Assembly: GCF_934307085.1 (NCBI RefSeq)
Contig: NZ_CAKRCF010000019.1
Coordinates: 1-51,823 of the forward strand
Source: an uncultured Anaerobutyricum sp.
Lineage (GTDB): Bacteria > Bacillota > Clostridia > Lachnospirales > Lachnospiraceae
Direction: 5' to 3'
Length of the DNA stretch: 51,823 nt
In this document: positions 18,082-25,603 of the stretch, piece by piece
Layout: every line of letters starts with the position of its first letter
Position numbering within the stretch: the stretch's first letter is position 1
Position numbers and translations under genes: made by a program
The notes under the pieces: generated by a model
Told to the model about the DNA's origin: nothing
Databases searched by the model: none
Seen by the model: the letters and a program-made list of their open reading frames with translations, nothing else

Positions 18082-18169
18082 AACTGTATGTTATTTCCTT
18101 TCTGCATATTTACAGGCAATAATAATCTTCTGAAAATTTTTACAATCAGCTAATATTGTCTATTGGATT

Positions 18170-18199
18170 ATTGTAAACGTTTATAACCAGAGTTGTCAA
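18170..18199 (-). promoter_or_regulatory. ftsH promoter with a cre-like spacer
   Basis: Minus-strand TTGACA (plus 18194-18199), an 18-nt spacer and TACAAT (plus 18170-18175). The spacer/-10 region holds the palindrome ATAAACGTTTAC. Read on the plus strand, TGTAAACGTTTATA differs from the catabolite-responsive (CcpA) consensus by one base. A role in carbon control is inference only. Confidence 0.55.
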
Positions 18200-18223
18200 C
18201 GAACATTCTGTGAAATAAATGTG

Positions 18224-18320
18224 AATTACTATTTAATTCACTAAGAACAGACGCCCTGAAAAAGAGAAGCTATCCTATATTGGGGGTCTGGGAGCTACGA
18301 GGCTGTAATAAAATAGTTAC
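18224..18320 (-). repeat. Hairpin element C, decayed copy after the anti-sigma gene
   Basis: AATTACTATTTAATTC at 18224-18239 is the intact terminal repeat. The other end is worn (AAATAGTTAC, 18311-18320) and includes the stop codon of the anti-sigma gene. The interior (about 70 nt with GACGCCC, CTATCCTATATTGG and GGAGC) no longer forms the long stem, so this looks like a deleted element. Confidence 0.5.
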
Positions 18321-19804
18321 TTCACCTCTTCTGTATAAATCTCGTATACTTCGTTTTGTTTGCTGAGTTTTAATAATGTCTCTTTATCTGCGATTGTAGT
18401 AAATCCATATACCTTTATCCCATTCTTCTTGATGTAGGATGCCATCTCTTTTAATTCTTCTGTTGAATAATTGCTGTTATCTTTTTCCATCATAGCAAGG
18501 AACTTCTTCTGATCAGAAAGATAATTAAGTAAACTTACAAAATGCTGTCTGGCGTTGCTTTCGCTTTTAAGGTTCTCTTCCGGGTCATCCCATTCGTCTG
18601 CATTGCCCATATCTTGTGTTTCACACCCTGGTAAAAGGTTTGGATACTTTTTATCATCCCACTTAATTGCTGTGTTGTAAGAAGGATTACATACAAATCC
18701 AATATTTGGTATATTTGACTGAAAGTTCACTACTCCTCCTTCTTCCTTATATAGTTCTGCTACCTGCACTGCGCACCATATTTCTGCCAAATCCTGCTTG
18801 TCCACATACTTCTTAAAGTCAGCATATGACATAATTTTATCTAAAGAAACATAGCCTATATACATTTTTCTCTCATCTAATTCCTGTAATGTTTTGAGAG
18901 ACTGTTCCTTAGATCCTGCCGCACATAGATTGATTTCTTCATCGTCTTTCACATCAAAGTATTTTCTTGTATATTTCAAATTCTCTTCTACTGTATTTTC
19001 TTCTTTTCCAGTGATACTTCCATATACAAAAACATTCGTAGCCGGCTTTCTAAAAATATTATTATCATAATATCTTAGTTTTCCGCGGGTAATCTCTCCT
19101 GATACATCTGTCATACTGCCTGTAAAACTGGAAGTCTGATTAACTGTGATATTATAATTACCATATCCTTTTGCTTCCACCTGAACAGAACCTCTCCTTT
19201 TCCCTGGTAGAAAAACTTCAGAATATACTGCCATATCACGACTCATCTTACTTATCGTATAATCTTTATCTCCTATATTCTCTGCCGGATTATAATAAAA
19301 ACAGGATACAATCGTTGGGAGACAGAATTGTACAAACAAAATCAGTACAAATGCCGCCGCTAAAACAGTCAAACCCAGTCTGCGAAATGCACGTCTGATT
19401 GAACGGTTGACCATCTTTATAAATTCTGTATCTACATCTTCTATATCATCCTTCTTCTTATTTCTATTTTTATATATTTTGCTTTTTATTCTCGGATCTT
19501 CTTTTAGTTTTTCTCTATCTTTTTTCTTTCCTTTATCCCCTTTATTTTCTCTATCTTCTCCATTTTGTCCAACTTCTCTGTTTTCACTATCTTCCTGTTT
19601 TCCGTTATTCTCCTTATTCTTCTCATCTGCCCTCTTAATAGAAGTTTTTTCTCCAAAAATGTCATTAAGCTCTGGAATATCTTCCTGCTCATAGAGATAA
19701 TCACTTATCGCTTCCTGTCTCTCGATATCTTGCTCTACCTTTTTTCTCTGTTCTAATTCTAATTCGCCTGCTTTATATAATTCTAATAATTCACGGTATG
19801 TCAT
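18317..19804 (-). CDS. Membrane anti-sigma factor partner of the ECF sigma factor
   Basis: 495 residues. The N-terminal cytoplasmic part (1-140) starts MTYRELLELYKAGELELEQR and has a long Lys/Glu-rich stretch. One membrane segment follows (about 145-170, LTVLAAAFVLILFVQFCL), then a large outside domain of about 320 residues. The start overlaps the sigma stop by 4 nt (ATGA). This arrangement and architecture fit the Clostridial sigma-regulator (Sigma_reg_N / Sigma_reg_C) type; no zinc-binding HxxxCxxC was seen. It would hold the sigma factor until an envelope signal releases it. The stop codon lies in the worn end of hairpin element C. Confidence 0.75.
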   Translation of the reverse strand: MTYRELLELYKAGELELEQRKKVEQDIERQEAISDYLYEQEDIPELNDIFGEKTSIKRADEKNKENNGKQEDSENREVGQNGEDRENKGDKGKKKDREKLKEDPRIKSKIYKNRNKKKDDIEDVDTEFIKMVNRSIRRAFRRLGLTVLAAAFVLILFVQFCLPTIVSCFYYNPAENIGDKDYTISKMSRDMAVYSEVFLPGKRRGSVQVEAKGYGNYNITVNQTSSFTGSMTDVSGEITRGKLRYYDNNIFRKPATNVFVYGSITGKEENTVEENLKYTRKYFDVKDDEEINLCAAGSKEQSLKTLQELDERKMYIGYVSLDKIMSYADFKKYVDKQDLAEIWCAVQVAELYKEEGGVVNFQSNIPNIGFVCNPSYNTAIKWDDKKYPNLLPGCETQDMGNADEWDDPEENLKSESNARQHFVSLLNYLSDQKKFLAMMEKDNSNYSTEELKEMASYIKKNGIKVYGFTTIADKETLLKLSKQNEVYEIYTEEVK

Positions 19805-20337
19805 CTTCCTTCCTCCTTCGTCAAATATTCTTTTAATTCCTTCTTCGCACGATAAGAAAGAACTTTCACATTACCTGGAGTTATCTTCAGCATCGCTGCA
19901 ATCTCCTTCTGCGAAAAATCTCCAAAATACTGTAATAGTATTACTTCCTTTTTCTGTCCTTTCAGGTGGTTTACAGCATCCCATACTCTCTTCTTCTCTT
20001 CCTTATGTAGTACTTCTTCCAAAATATCATTTTGAATAAAAGCTTCTCCTTCGCCAGAAATGGTCGTCCCCATAGAATTCCTTCTCTCCACTTCTTCTGT
20101 TTCTATGGAAAGTAAAGTCTTCTGCTTATTATAATAATTATAATAAAGATTTCTCGCCACCATATAAAGCCATGCTCGCATATTGGTGTGAGAATCTTTC
20201 AATGCCAGCAGGGATTTTAAAAATGTATCCTGCAAAATATCATCCGTCACTGTCTCACTGCCACAAAGAGAATATACAAAAATATATAATTCTTTATAAT
20301 AGCGATGATATAATGCTTCTAATAAATGCTTATCCAG
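19801..20337 (-). CDS. ECF-type RNA polymerase sigma factor, apparent CTG start
   Basis: 178 residues. Region 2 reads LYHRYYKELYIFVYSLCG, then DDILQDTFLKSL and MRAWLYMVARNLYYNYYNK. Region 4 is VWDAVNHLKGQKKEVILLQY, then FSQKEIAAMLKITPGNVKVLSYRAKKEL. A GTG at 20250 would cut region 2 in half. The frame stays open for 29 codons upstream of that GTG and contains no ATG, GTG or TTG before the next stop. A CTG at 20337 lies just after AGAGGTGAG (plus 20341-20350) and yields a full-length sigma factor, so I take it as the start. It is coupled to the anti-sigma gene by a 4-nt overlap. Upstream, GTAACCTTTT (plus 20401-20410) resembles an ECF -35 and suggests autoregulation. Confidence 0.8.
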   Translation of the reverse strand: MDKHLLEALYHRYYKELYIFVYSLCGSETVTDDILQDTFLKSLLALKDSHTNMRAWLYMVARNLYYNYYNKQKTLLSIETEEVERRNSMGTTISGEGEAFIQNDILEEVLHKEEKKRVWDAVNHLKGQKKEVILLQYFGDFSQKEIAAMLKITPGNVKVLSYRAKKELKEYLTKEEGR

Positions 20338-20418
20338 ATTCTCACCTCTCTTTCTTCAATGCTTTTCGACTTCTTTCATATATATAACAAATAAAAAACA
20401 AAAAGGTTACAATATTTT

Positions 20419-20625
20419 TTACTATTTAATTCATTAAGTAAACAACAGCCGAAGCCAGTGAAAGACAGCCCGAGAAGAGAACCGATACCCTATATTTGTG
20501 GCCTCGGAGCAATGTTTAGATGCGAGCACATAAAGCGAGCATTTAAACCGCCGCGACTAAAGTCACAAATATAGGGTATCGGTTCTCTTCCCGGGTGTCT
20601 GTTTGTCTAACGAATTAAATAGTAA
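20419..20625 (-). repeat. Hairpin element B, class I, most complete copy
   Basis: The 14-bp terminal repeats TTACTATTTAATTC (20419-20432) and its inverse (20612-20625) bound the element. The right end includes the last codons and TAA stop of the 336-residue gene. A perfect 27-bp stem (20474-20500 with 20564-20590) encloses the core. In the sense of the upstream gene this is TTTGTGACTTTAGTCGCGG, an inner stem GTTTAAATG / CATCTAAAC (one mismatch), a loop with GCTCGC twice, and GCTCCGAGGCCACAAA. It lacks a T-run. Confidence 0.85.
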
Positions 20626-21625
20626 TCTCCTCTATTTCTGTAATGTAGTTACCTCTTTGTTGTTTCCATTTCATTAGATATATTTTATACTGTACGGAAT
20701 CTTTTGCCTCTACAAAGGGTTCTTCTCTGATAATATCTGCTTTTATTCCCTTTTCCTTTAACTCTTGTTTTCTTTTTTTTACTCTTTCCAGACGTTTTCT
20801 GATTTGTATATCATTTTCCATTCCAAAAGAGCGTACTGGATAGATGGCTGCTGCGTTTTGGAGTTTTTTCGTGAGAATTCTGACTATTTTTATATGTTTT
20901 TTGCGGTGAAGCATTCTGGCAATAAGCCTGGACATAACTTTAGAATTATTTTTCTTATAGTAAGATAAAATATGTAAAAATAATTTATCTTCTGCTTCTT
21001 TTGCTATTTCTATCATCAAATCGATTGCTTCATCCGATGGTTGCCACGGATTTTGTCTTGGAACGATATATTTTTCCGGCACCGCTGGATAACAGCAATA
21101 ATTCAGTGGTGGAAATTCTACTAATACTGCCAGTTTTCGCTCTTCTGGCGTGCTGCAATCTGTATTCAGATAATCACATTTATCACGAAGAATTGCAAGA
21201 CGGTATTCTAATAATCGAAGATATTCGTATCCTTTTACCCAGAAATGTCCGACATCTCCGTAATTATATAAATGATTTTGCTGCAATAAATCTTCAAAAA
21301 ACAGCGTGATTACGCTATCTCCCTGATGCACTACCAGAACATACTCTTCCTCTTTTTTATCGAGAACAGCCAGTATCTCACCCTCGTATTCCTTTTGGTA
21401 TTGTCCGGTTATTGTGGCATTATGAAAGACAAGAAAACTTTCCACTGCATCATTCATTAAATACACAAGGGGTATATCCTGCTTTTTATGCATATTTTTT
21501 ATTTTATTCTTTGATAAGAGCAGTTCAAATTGATCCTGCTCTAGCAATTCCGCTAATTTATAAAAGGTATCTGGTAATTCCAGTCCAATTATTCTATCAC
21601 CAATATCAAACATTGCATTCCTCAA
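20615..21625 (-). CDS. Hypothetical protein, 336 aa
   Basis: Not recognised with confidence; it could belong to one of the Firmicutes domains of unknown function of about 330-350 residues. It is soluble, with an N-terminal helical part (YKLAELLEQDQFELLLSK), a strand-rich middle (ILAVLDKKEEEYVLVVHQGD), a Pro/Tyr-rich segment (VEFPPLNYCCYPAVPEKYIV) and a very basic C-terminus (RKRLERVKKRKQELKEKG). The start overlaps the metallopeptidase stop by 4 nt, placing it last in a four-gene operon. Its final residues (I-T-I-stop) are encoded by the terminal repeat of hairpin element B. Confidence 0.7.
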   Translation of the reverse strand: MRNAMFDIGDRIIGLELPDTFYKLAELLEQDQFELLLSKNKIKNMHKKQDIPLVYLMNDAVESFLVFHNATITGQYQKEYEGEILAVLDKKEEEYVLVVHQGDSVITLFFEDLLQQNHLYNYGDVGHFWVKGYEYLRLLEYRLAILRDKCDYLNTDCSTPEERKLAVLVEFPPLNYCCYPAVPEKYIVPRQNPWQPSDEAIDLMIEIAKEAEDKLFLHILSYYKKNNSKVMSRLIARMLHRKKHIKIVRILTKKLQNAAAIYPVRSFGMENDIQIRKRLERVKKRKQELKEKGIKADIIREEPFVEAKDSVQYKIYLMKWKQQRGNYITEIEEITI

Positions 21626-22200
21626 TTAATCAATCGTATTTCTTTTAATCTTTTTCTGCACTGACGGTACATTGGAAAATACTTTTCCACTTCTCTCCAA
21701 AATTCATCCGAATGATTCATATGCCGTCTGTGTGCCAGTTCATGAACAACCACATAATCTAATAGTTCATCTGGCAGATAATAAATTTGATAATTAAAAT
21801 TTAAATTGCCTTTTGCACTACAACTTCCCCAACGTGTTTTCTGATTTCGAATGGCAACACGCCCCACTGTTACCCCCATTTTCTTCTGATAAAATCGAAC
21901 TCTGTCCACAATTTTCTGTGAAATATTCTCAATTTCCTCTGAGGTCAGCTCCTGAACCGGCGTTGCATTGGTTGTCTGGCGATGTTCTCTCTCCCATTTG
22001 ACAAGTTCACTCTTCTTAATAATCCAGTCTCTTTCTTTTTCAATAAAGGATTTCAAACTTCTGTCTGACAATTTTGCCGGAATTCTGGCAAATATTTCCC
22101 CATTTTCCCGAACTTCAAGACCGAGTGTCTTTCTGGAAGAACGCTTTACCGTAATCAGCATTTCCCGGCCTGCATCCTCTAATTTATACTCTGTAATCAT
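21622..22200 (-). CDS. YgjP-like zinc metallopeptidase
   Basis: 192 residues from the ATG at 22200. The frame also has an ATG at 22233, but that one lacks a ribosome site. The YgjP/WLM fold is clear: N-terminal RSSRKTLGLEVRENGEIFARIP, then GRVAIRNQKTRWGSCS, then LNFNYQIYYLPDELLDYVVVHELAHRRHMNHSDEFW. HELAH plus the third His of the extended HExxHxxxxxH motif make a zinc site. The exact substrate of the family is unknown. It sits inside a tightly packed operon between a DUF1294 membrane protein and a 336-residue unknown. Confidence 0.88.
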   Translation of the reverse strand: MITEYKLEDAGREMLITVKRSSRKTLGLEVRENGEIFARIPAKLSDRSLKSFIEKERDWIIKKSELVKWEREHRQTTNATPVQELTSEEIENISQKIVDRVRFYQKKMGVTVGRVAIRNQKTRWGSCSAKGNLNFNYQIYYLPDELLDYVVVHELAHRRHMNHSDEFWREVEKYFPMYRQCRKRLKEIRLIN

Positions 22201-22219
22201 TTTCCTGTCCCATCCATTA

Positions 22220-22486
22220 TTAAAACTTCCCATAATACAGATAATATAGATAAAAAATTATTACCTGTATTACCAAAATAAACGGCACTCCAAGCACAAA
22301 TTTCTTATGTAATGTTTTATGGTGAAATGTATACATTCCTGCCAAAGCACCTAAACTCCCACCGATTATCGCAAGAAGAAACAACATTTTTTCTGAAATT
22401 CTCCATCGTTTTCTCTGTGCCTTCCATTTATCTATCCCATACACGATAAACGCTATTATATTAATAATTACCAGATAAATCAACAT
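22220..22486 (-). CDS. DUF1294 small membrane protein
   Basis: 88 residues with three hydrophobic stretches: LVIINIIAFIVYGIDKWKAQ, LLAIIGGSLGALAGMYTFHH and FILVIQVIIFYLYYL. The signature YGIDKWKAQRKRWRISE and GGSLGALAGM are characteristic of the DUF1294 family, whose function is unknown. It overlaps its upstream neighbour by 7 nt. Confidence 0.88.
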   Translation of the reverse strand: MLIYLVIINIIAFIVYGIDKWKAQRKRWRISEKMLFLLAIIGGSLGALAGMYTFHHKTLHKKFVLGVPFILVIQVIIFYLYYLYYGKF

Positions 22487-22695
22487 TGCTTTTCAATTCT
22501 TCCTTCAATAAAGATAACTTTATCACCCTCATTGATGTCCTTTGCATACAATTCGTCATCTGCTTCCTGCCTGTGGATTTCTTCTCCATCTTCTGCTTTC
22601 AAATGGACACCTACCATTGTTTTCTGTCCTTCGGGGCGTTCTTCACAGCCAAAATCTGCTTCATAAATTTCTATTACTGTGTAACTTTTTTGCAT
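22480..22695 (-). CDS. Small hypothetical protein, 71 aa, first gene of the operon
   Basis: Unrecognised. It is acidic and strand-rich (SYTVIEIYEADFGCEERPEG, then GDKVIFIEGRIE), with two cysteines, no membrane segment, and the size of a small beta-barrel. Its stop overlaps the DUF1294 start by 7 nt, so it is translated with that gene. The regular alternation of charged and hydrophobic residues supports real coding. Confidence 0.65.
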   Translation of the reverse strand: MQKSYTVIEIYEADFGCEERPEGQKTMVGVHLKAEDGEEIHRQEADDELYAKDINEGDKVIFIEGRIEKQC

Positions 22696-22742
22696 TTTAT
22701 TTCTTCTTTCTTATATGACTTTTATATTTTTATTAATATATA

Positions 22743-22885
22743 ACTATAAATGAGTAAATAAAAAAATTGTACAATCATGTCTGTTATATACAGGCATCAA
22801 TGATACCAACAGAGCTCAAGGTATGTATGCTGCCCACAATTGGTTATAGATTTTATGTACTTTTTGGTATTTACTCATTTATAGT
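22743..22885. mobile_element. MITE-like element, 143 bp
   Basis: Perfect 18-bp terminal inverted repeats: ACTATAAATGAGTAAATA (22743-22760) and its inverse (22868-22885). The 107-bp interior is non-coding; its outer parts (about TTGTACA and TGTAC) extend the pairing imperfectly. Size and ends fit a non-autonomous transposon derivative. A convincing target duplication was not found. Confidence 0.55.
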
Positions 22886-22910
22886 AGATAATTTAATTCG
22901 CAATTAATAT

Positions 22911-23021
22911 TCACTTTTCTGTAATTTCCACCCAAATAACACAGAATGTTTTTTCATCAACAAAACGATATTCCTGTATCGTTGAATGAAGGCGACAAAG
23001 TCTGATGAGAAAACAAGAAAG
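22911..23021 (-). pseudogene. Short C-terminal gene remnant
   Basis: 36 codons are open on the minus strand ending in QEYRFVDEKTFCVIWVEITEK and a TGA. The residue pattern looks like the end of a real protein, but there is no start codon or ribosome site and the frame is closed just upstream. It adjoins the MITE-like element and is probably the tail of a lost gene. A short hairpin (AACGATA / TATCGTT) lies inside. Confidence 0.3.
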
Positions 23022-23052
23022 TTATTTAGTGAAATGCCAATAATACAACTCC

Positions 23053-23367
23053 CTAATCAGCTTCTTCTTCCAAAGCTTCAATGAGAAAACTCACTGGGCG
23101 AAAACCATCATTGCAGGATATCATTGCTGATTTTTCGTTCTTCATCCAGCCACTGTAAATATCTTTGCCGCCATATGCTAATGTCATGACAAATGGAGAC
23201 ATACTTTCCCATGCACTGTCGCACATTCCTTCTGGCTTACACCAGCCATTTGCGATAAAAACTTGGCCTTCTTCTATATCACAAGCATGTTCTATCGGCT
23301 TCTCATATTTTTGCATTAAATCTTTATAGCATGCTTTACGCATGACTGTGATTCTACATTTTTTCAT
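23053..23367 (-). CDS. TIGR04076-family protein
   Basis: 104 residues from the ATG at 23367; a TTG at 23397 is possible but adds an unconserved leader. The sequence starts KKCRITVMRKACYKDLMQKY and includes GQVFIANGWCKPEGMCDSAW, four cysteines in all, and SCNDGFRPVSFLIEAL. That matches my recollection of the small Cys-containing TIGR04076 family of anaerobes, of unknown function, perhaps metal- or thiol-binding. It is monocistronic. Confidence 0.7.
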   Translation of the reverse strand: MKKCRITVMRKACYKDLMQKYEKPIEHACDIEEGQVFIANGWCKPEGMCDSAWESMSPFVMTLAYGGKDIYSGWMKNEKSAMISCNDGFRPVSFLIEALEEEAD

Positions 23368-23397
23368 TTTTTTCTTTGTCTCAATCCTAAAATTCAA

Positions 23398-23928
23398 TAA
23401 TTCTTGTTTTATAATTGTTGTAATATTCTCCTATTTTAACCTATGTGGGGCGTTTGTGCAAATTATACTTTACCATCCACCAAGATTATAATTTTATTAT
23501 ATCATCGGTCTTTACATTTTTTCAAACACGTTCTAATCTAACTGGAAAAATATTTTTCTTTCTATAATCAATATCAATCGAAAACCTAATTATATTGTTA
23601 ATCCAGCTATTTTCTTCTATAATATGAATTTATATTGATAACATATTGGAATGTAAAGATTAGTTTAGTTTTGAAACTTTATTTTAACCGCTACATTCTG
23701 GATTTTTCTAATCCCTACACCCCATATGTTCTTACAAAAATAAAACACAAGGGACCTAATATAGTTCTATAATATTAAAAAACTATATCCTTGGTTTCCT
23801 TGTGTTTTATTATAGATAAATAATTAAAAAATTTATCAATGTGAAATACTCGGCACTTAAATTACTGAGCACCTGATTTGTGATTCTTTGCGTCCTAAAG
23901 TGTTTTTGAAAAATGTTCTGACAAAGTC
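23398..23928. other. Gene-free interval with repeat and hairpin
   Basis: It holds a copy of the AGAGCGTGTTTGAAAAA repeat (23517-23536, minus strand TTAGAACGTGTTTGAAAAAA) and the terminator hairpin at 23739-23811. The rest is AT-rich with no ORF I trust. Confidence 0.5.
23739..23811 (-). terminator. Terminator-like double hairpin after tcdA
   Basis: AATAAAACACAAGG (23739-23752) pairs perfectly with 23798-23811, and an inner 7-bp stem (TATAGTT / AACTATA) nests inside. On the minus strand the lower arm continues as TTTTATTTTTG. It lies about 120 nt past the tcdA stop. Confidence 0.6.
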
Positions 23929-24684
23929 TTACTTCCCAGCAATATCCTTCACAACTTCCCCCGCAATAATAAGCCCTACCACAGATGGTACAAAGGCTAC
24001 GCTACCCGGTATATCACGTCGCTCGGTGCATTTATGTTTTGCTCCTGGAGGACAGATGCAATTTGTTCTACAGCTTATGGACATATCCTCAATTGGACGT
24101 GTTGGCTTTTCTTCGGAGTAAACGACTTTCAGTTTTTTTACGCCTCGTTTTTTCAGTTCGCGGCGCATTACTTTTGCAAGTGGACACATTTTTGTTTTAT
24201 AAATGTCGGCTACTCGGAAAGCTGTTGGGTCAAGTTTATTACCTGCTCCCATACTACTGATGACTGGAACTCCAAGCTTTTGTGCCTGCATAATAATCTC
24301 GATTTTTGCAGTAACGGTATCGACTGCATCGACAACATAGTCATACTCATCAAATGGAAAATCATCTGCATTTTCTGGAAGGAAAAAGCACTGGTGAACA
24401 TTGACCTGTGCATCAGGATTAATATCTAAAATGCGCTCTTTCATTACTTCTACTTTGTATTTTCCAACTGTTTTTCTTGTAGCAATAATCTGGCGATTTA
24501 AGTTTGTAAGACATACTTTGTCATCGTCGATAAGGTCAAATATACCGACTCCGCTTCGTGCTAAGGCTTCACAAACATAACCGCCAACCCCGCCGACTCC
24601 AAAAACTGCCACACGGGAGTTCTTTAATTTATCCATCGCTTCTTCGCCCAGTAAAAGCTGGGTTCTTGAAAATTGATTTAACAT
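23929..24684 (-). CDS. tcdA: tRNA threonylcarbamoyladenosine dehydratase
   Basis: 251 residues of the E1/MoeB/ThiF superfamily. It forms the cyclic version of t6A at position 37 of tRNAs reading ANN codons, using ATP. Visible features are the N-terminal FSRTQLLLGEEAMDKL, the nucleotide-binding GVGGVGGYVCEALARSG, DDDKVCLTNLNRQI and DAVDTVTAKIEII. A later SCRTNCICPPGAKHKC cluster is rich in cysteine. The length fits TcdA rather than MoeB or ThiF. It is 59 nt downstream of the glutamine amidotransferase and probably co-transcribed. Confidence 0.92.
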   Translation of the reverse strand: MLNQFSRTQLLLGEEAMDKLKNSRVAVFGVGGVGGYVCEALARSGVGIFDLIDDDKVCLTNLNRQIIATRKTVGKYKVEVMKERILDINPDAQVNVHQCFFLPENADDFPFDEYDYVVDAVDTVTAKIEIIMQAQKLGVPVISSMGAGNKLDPTAFRVADIYKTKMCPLAKVMRRELKKRGVKKLKVVYSEEKPTRPIEDMSISCRTNCICPPGAKHKCTERRDIPGSVAFVPSVVGLIIAGEVVKDIAGK

Positions 24685-24743
24685 ATATTTCTTCCTTTTC
24701 TGTGTTATTTCCTTCTATCAAAGATATAGCAGATGTTTTATTT

Positions 24744-25517
24744 TTAAAGATTCGCAAAATCAAGAAACAGCATATGCATCTTTTCTTCGCTGTCTACAAA
24801 TTCATACTCATGTTTTGTTCCGGTATAAATAAGCCTTCCGTTTTCATAGGCAAGCAACTGGTTCATCGGAACATTTTTCCATTTATCTCGATCGAGTGGA
24901 CGTGTTGCCATGACGATTGCTGTGTCTTTACGACAACGGTAGAGACTGTCTTTATAATTGGTATGAACATACATAATCTCCCCATCAAAAATAAGCAGAT
25001 TCAGCTTATTTTCTGGTGCGATTTCAAGGATAATACGGTCAAGAAGTGCAAAACGTTCTTTTTTTGTAAGGGCTTCTCCCTTTTCATCCTGAGCTGCATT
25101 AACCTGATCAATAATATAGCACAAAATACGTTCGCTGTCTGTATCTCCTTCCTCTACTGATACAAATGGTTCTAAAACTTCGCTTTCAAATATTGTACCA
25201 TTATGTGCCAGTGTCCAGGTACGGTCGTAATTATCCCGCATAACAAACGGATGTGTGTTTTCATAATCCATTGTTCCTCTGGTTGCCAGACGGATATGGG
25301 CAATCATTTTATCTGTCTCTATCTTCGCACGAAGTCTCTGTTTTAAATAATTGCTTGTCACAGCAGATTGGGGCTGTTTTTCTAAAGAAACGGCATTGCC
25401 ATAAAAAAATGCCATGCCCCAACCGTGGGGATGTTCTGTTCCGTCAGAAAAAAATTCTCTTAATAACTCATTTAACGGTATCTTCTTTGCAGAATTTACT
25501 CCAAATAATTCACACAT
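24744..25517 (-). CDS. Class II glutamine amidotransferase (YafJ/EgtC-like)
   Basis: 257 residues. The catalytic Cys is residue 2 (MCELFGVN). The rest of the Ntn fold follows: HPHGWGMAFFYG, MIAHIRLATRGTMDYENTHPF, the TLAHNGTIFE oxyanion region and GDTDSERILCYIID. There is no second domain, so it is either a stand-alone amidase or a gamma-glutamyl hydrolase, as in the EgtC branch. It follows the two glutamate-cysteine ligase-like genes by 86 nt on the same strand, which suggests it acts on a gamma-glutamyl product. This functional link is inference. Confidence 0.85.
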   Translation of the reverse strand: MCELFGVNSAKKIPLNELLREFFSDGTEHPHGWGMAFFYGNAVSLEKQPQSAVTSNYLKQRLRAKIETDKMIAHIRLATRGTMDYENTHPFVMRDNYDRTWTLAHNGTIFESEVLEPFVSVEEGDTDSERILCYIIDQVNAAQDEKGEALTKKERFALLDRIILEIAPENKLNLLIFDGEIMYVHTNYKDSLYRCRKDTAIVMATRPLDRDKWKNVPMNQLLAYENGRLIYTGTKHEYEFVDSEEKMHMLFLDFANL

Positions 25518-25603
25518 TTTTCTTCTTGCTCCTTATATATTCTGTCACGACCATTCTGAGCTATTCTAATTTTTCTTTTCTCTGAAATATTTTCCAAATA
25601 TCT

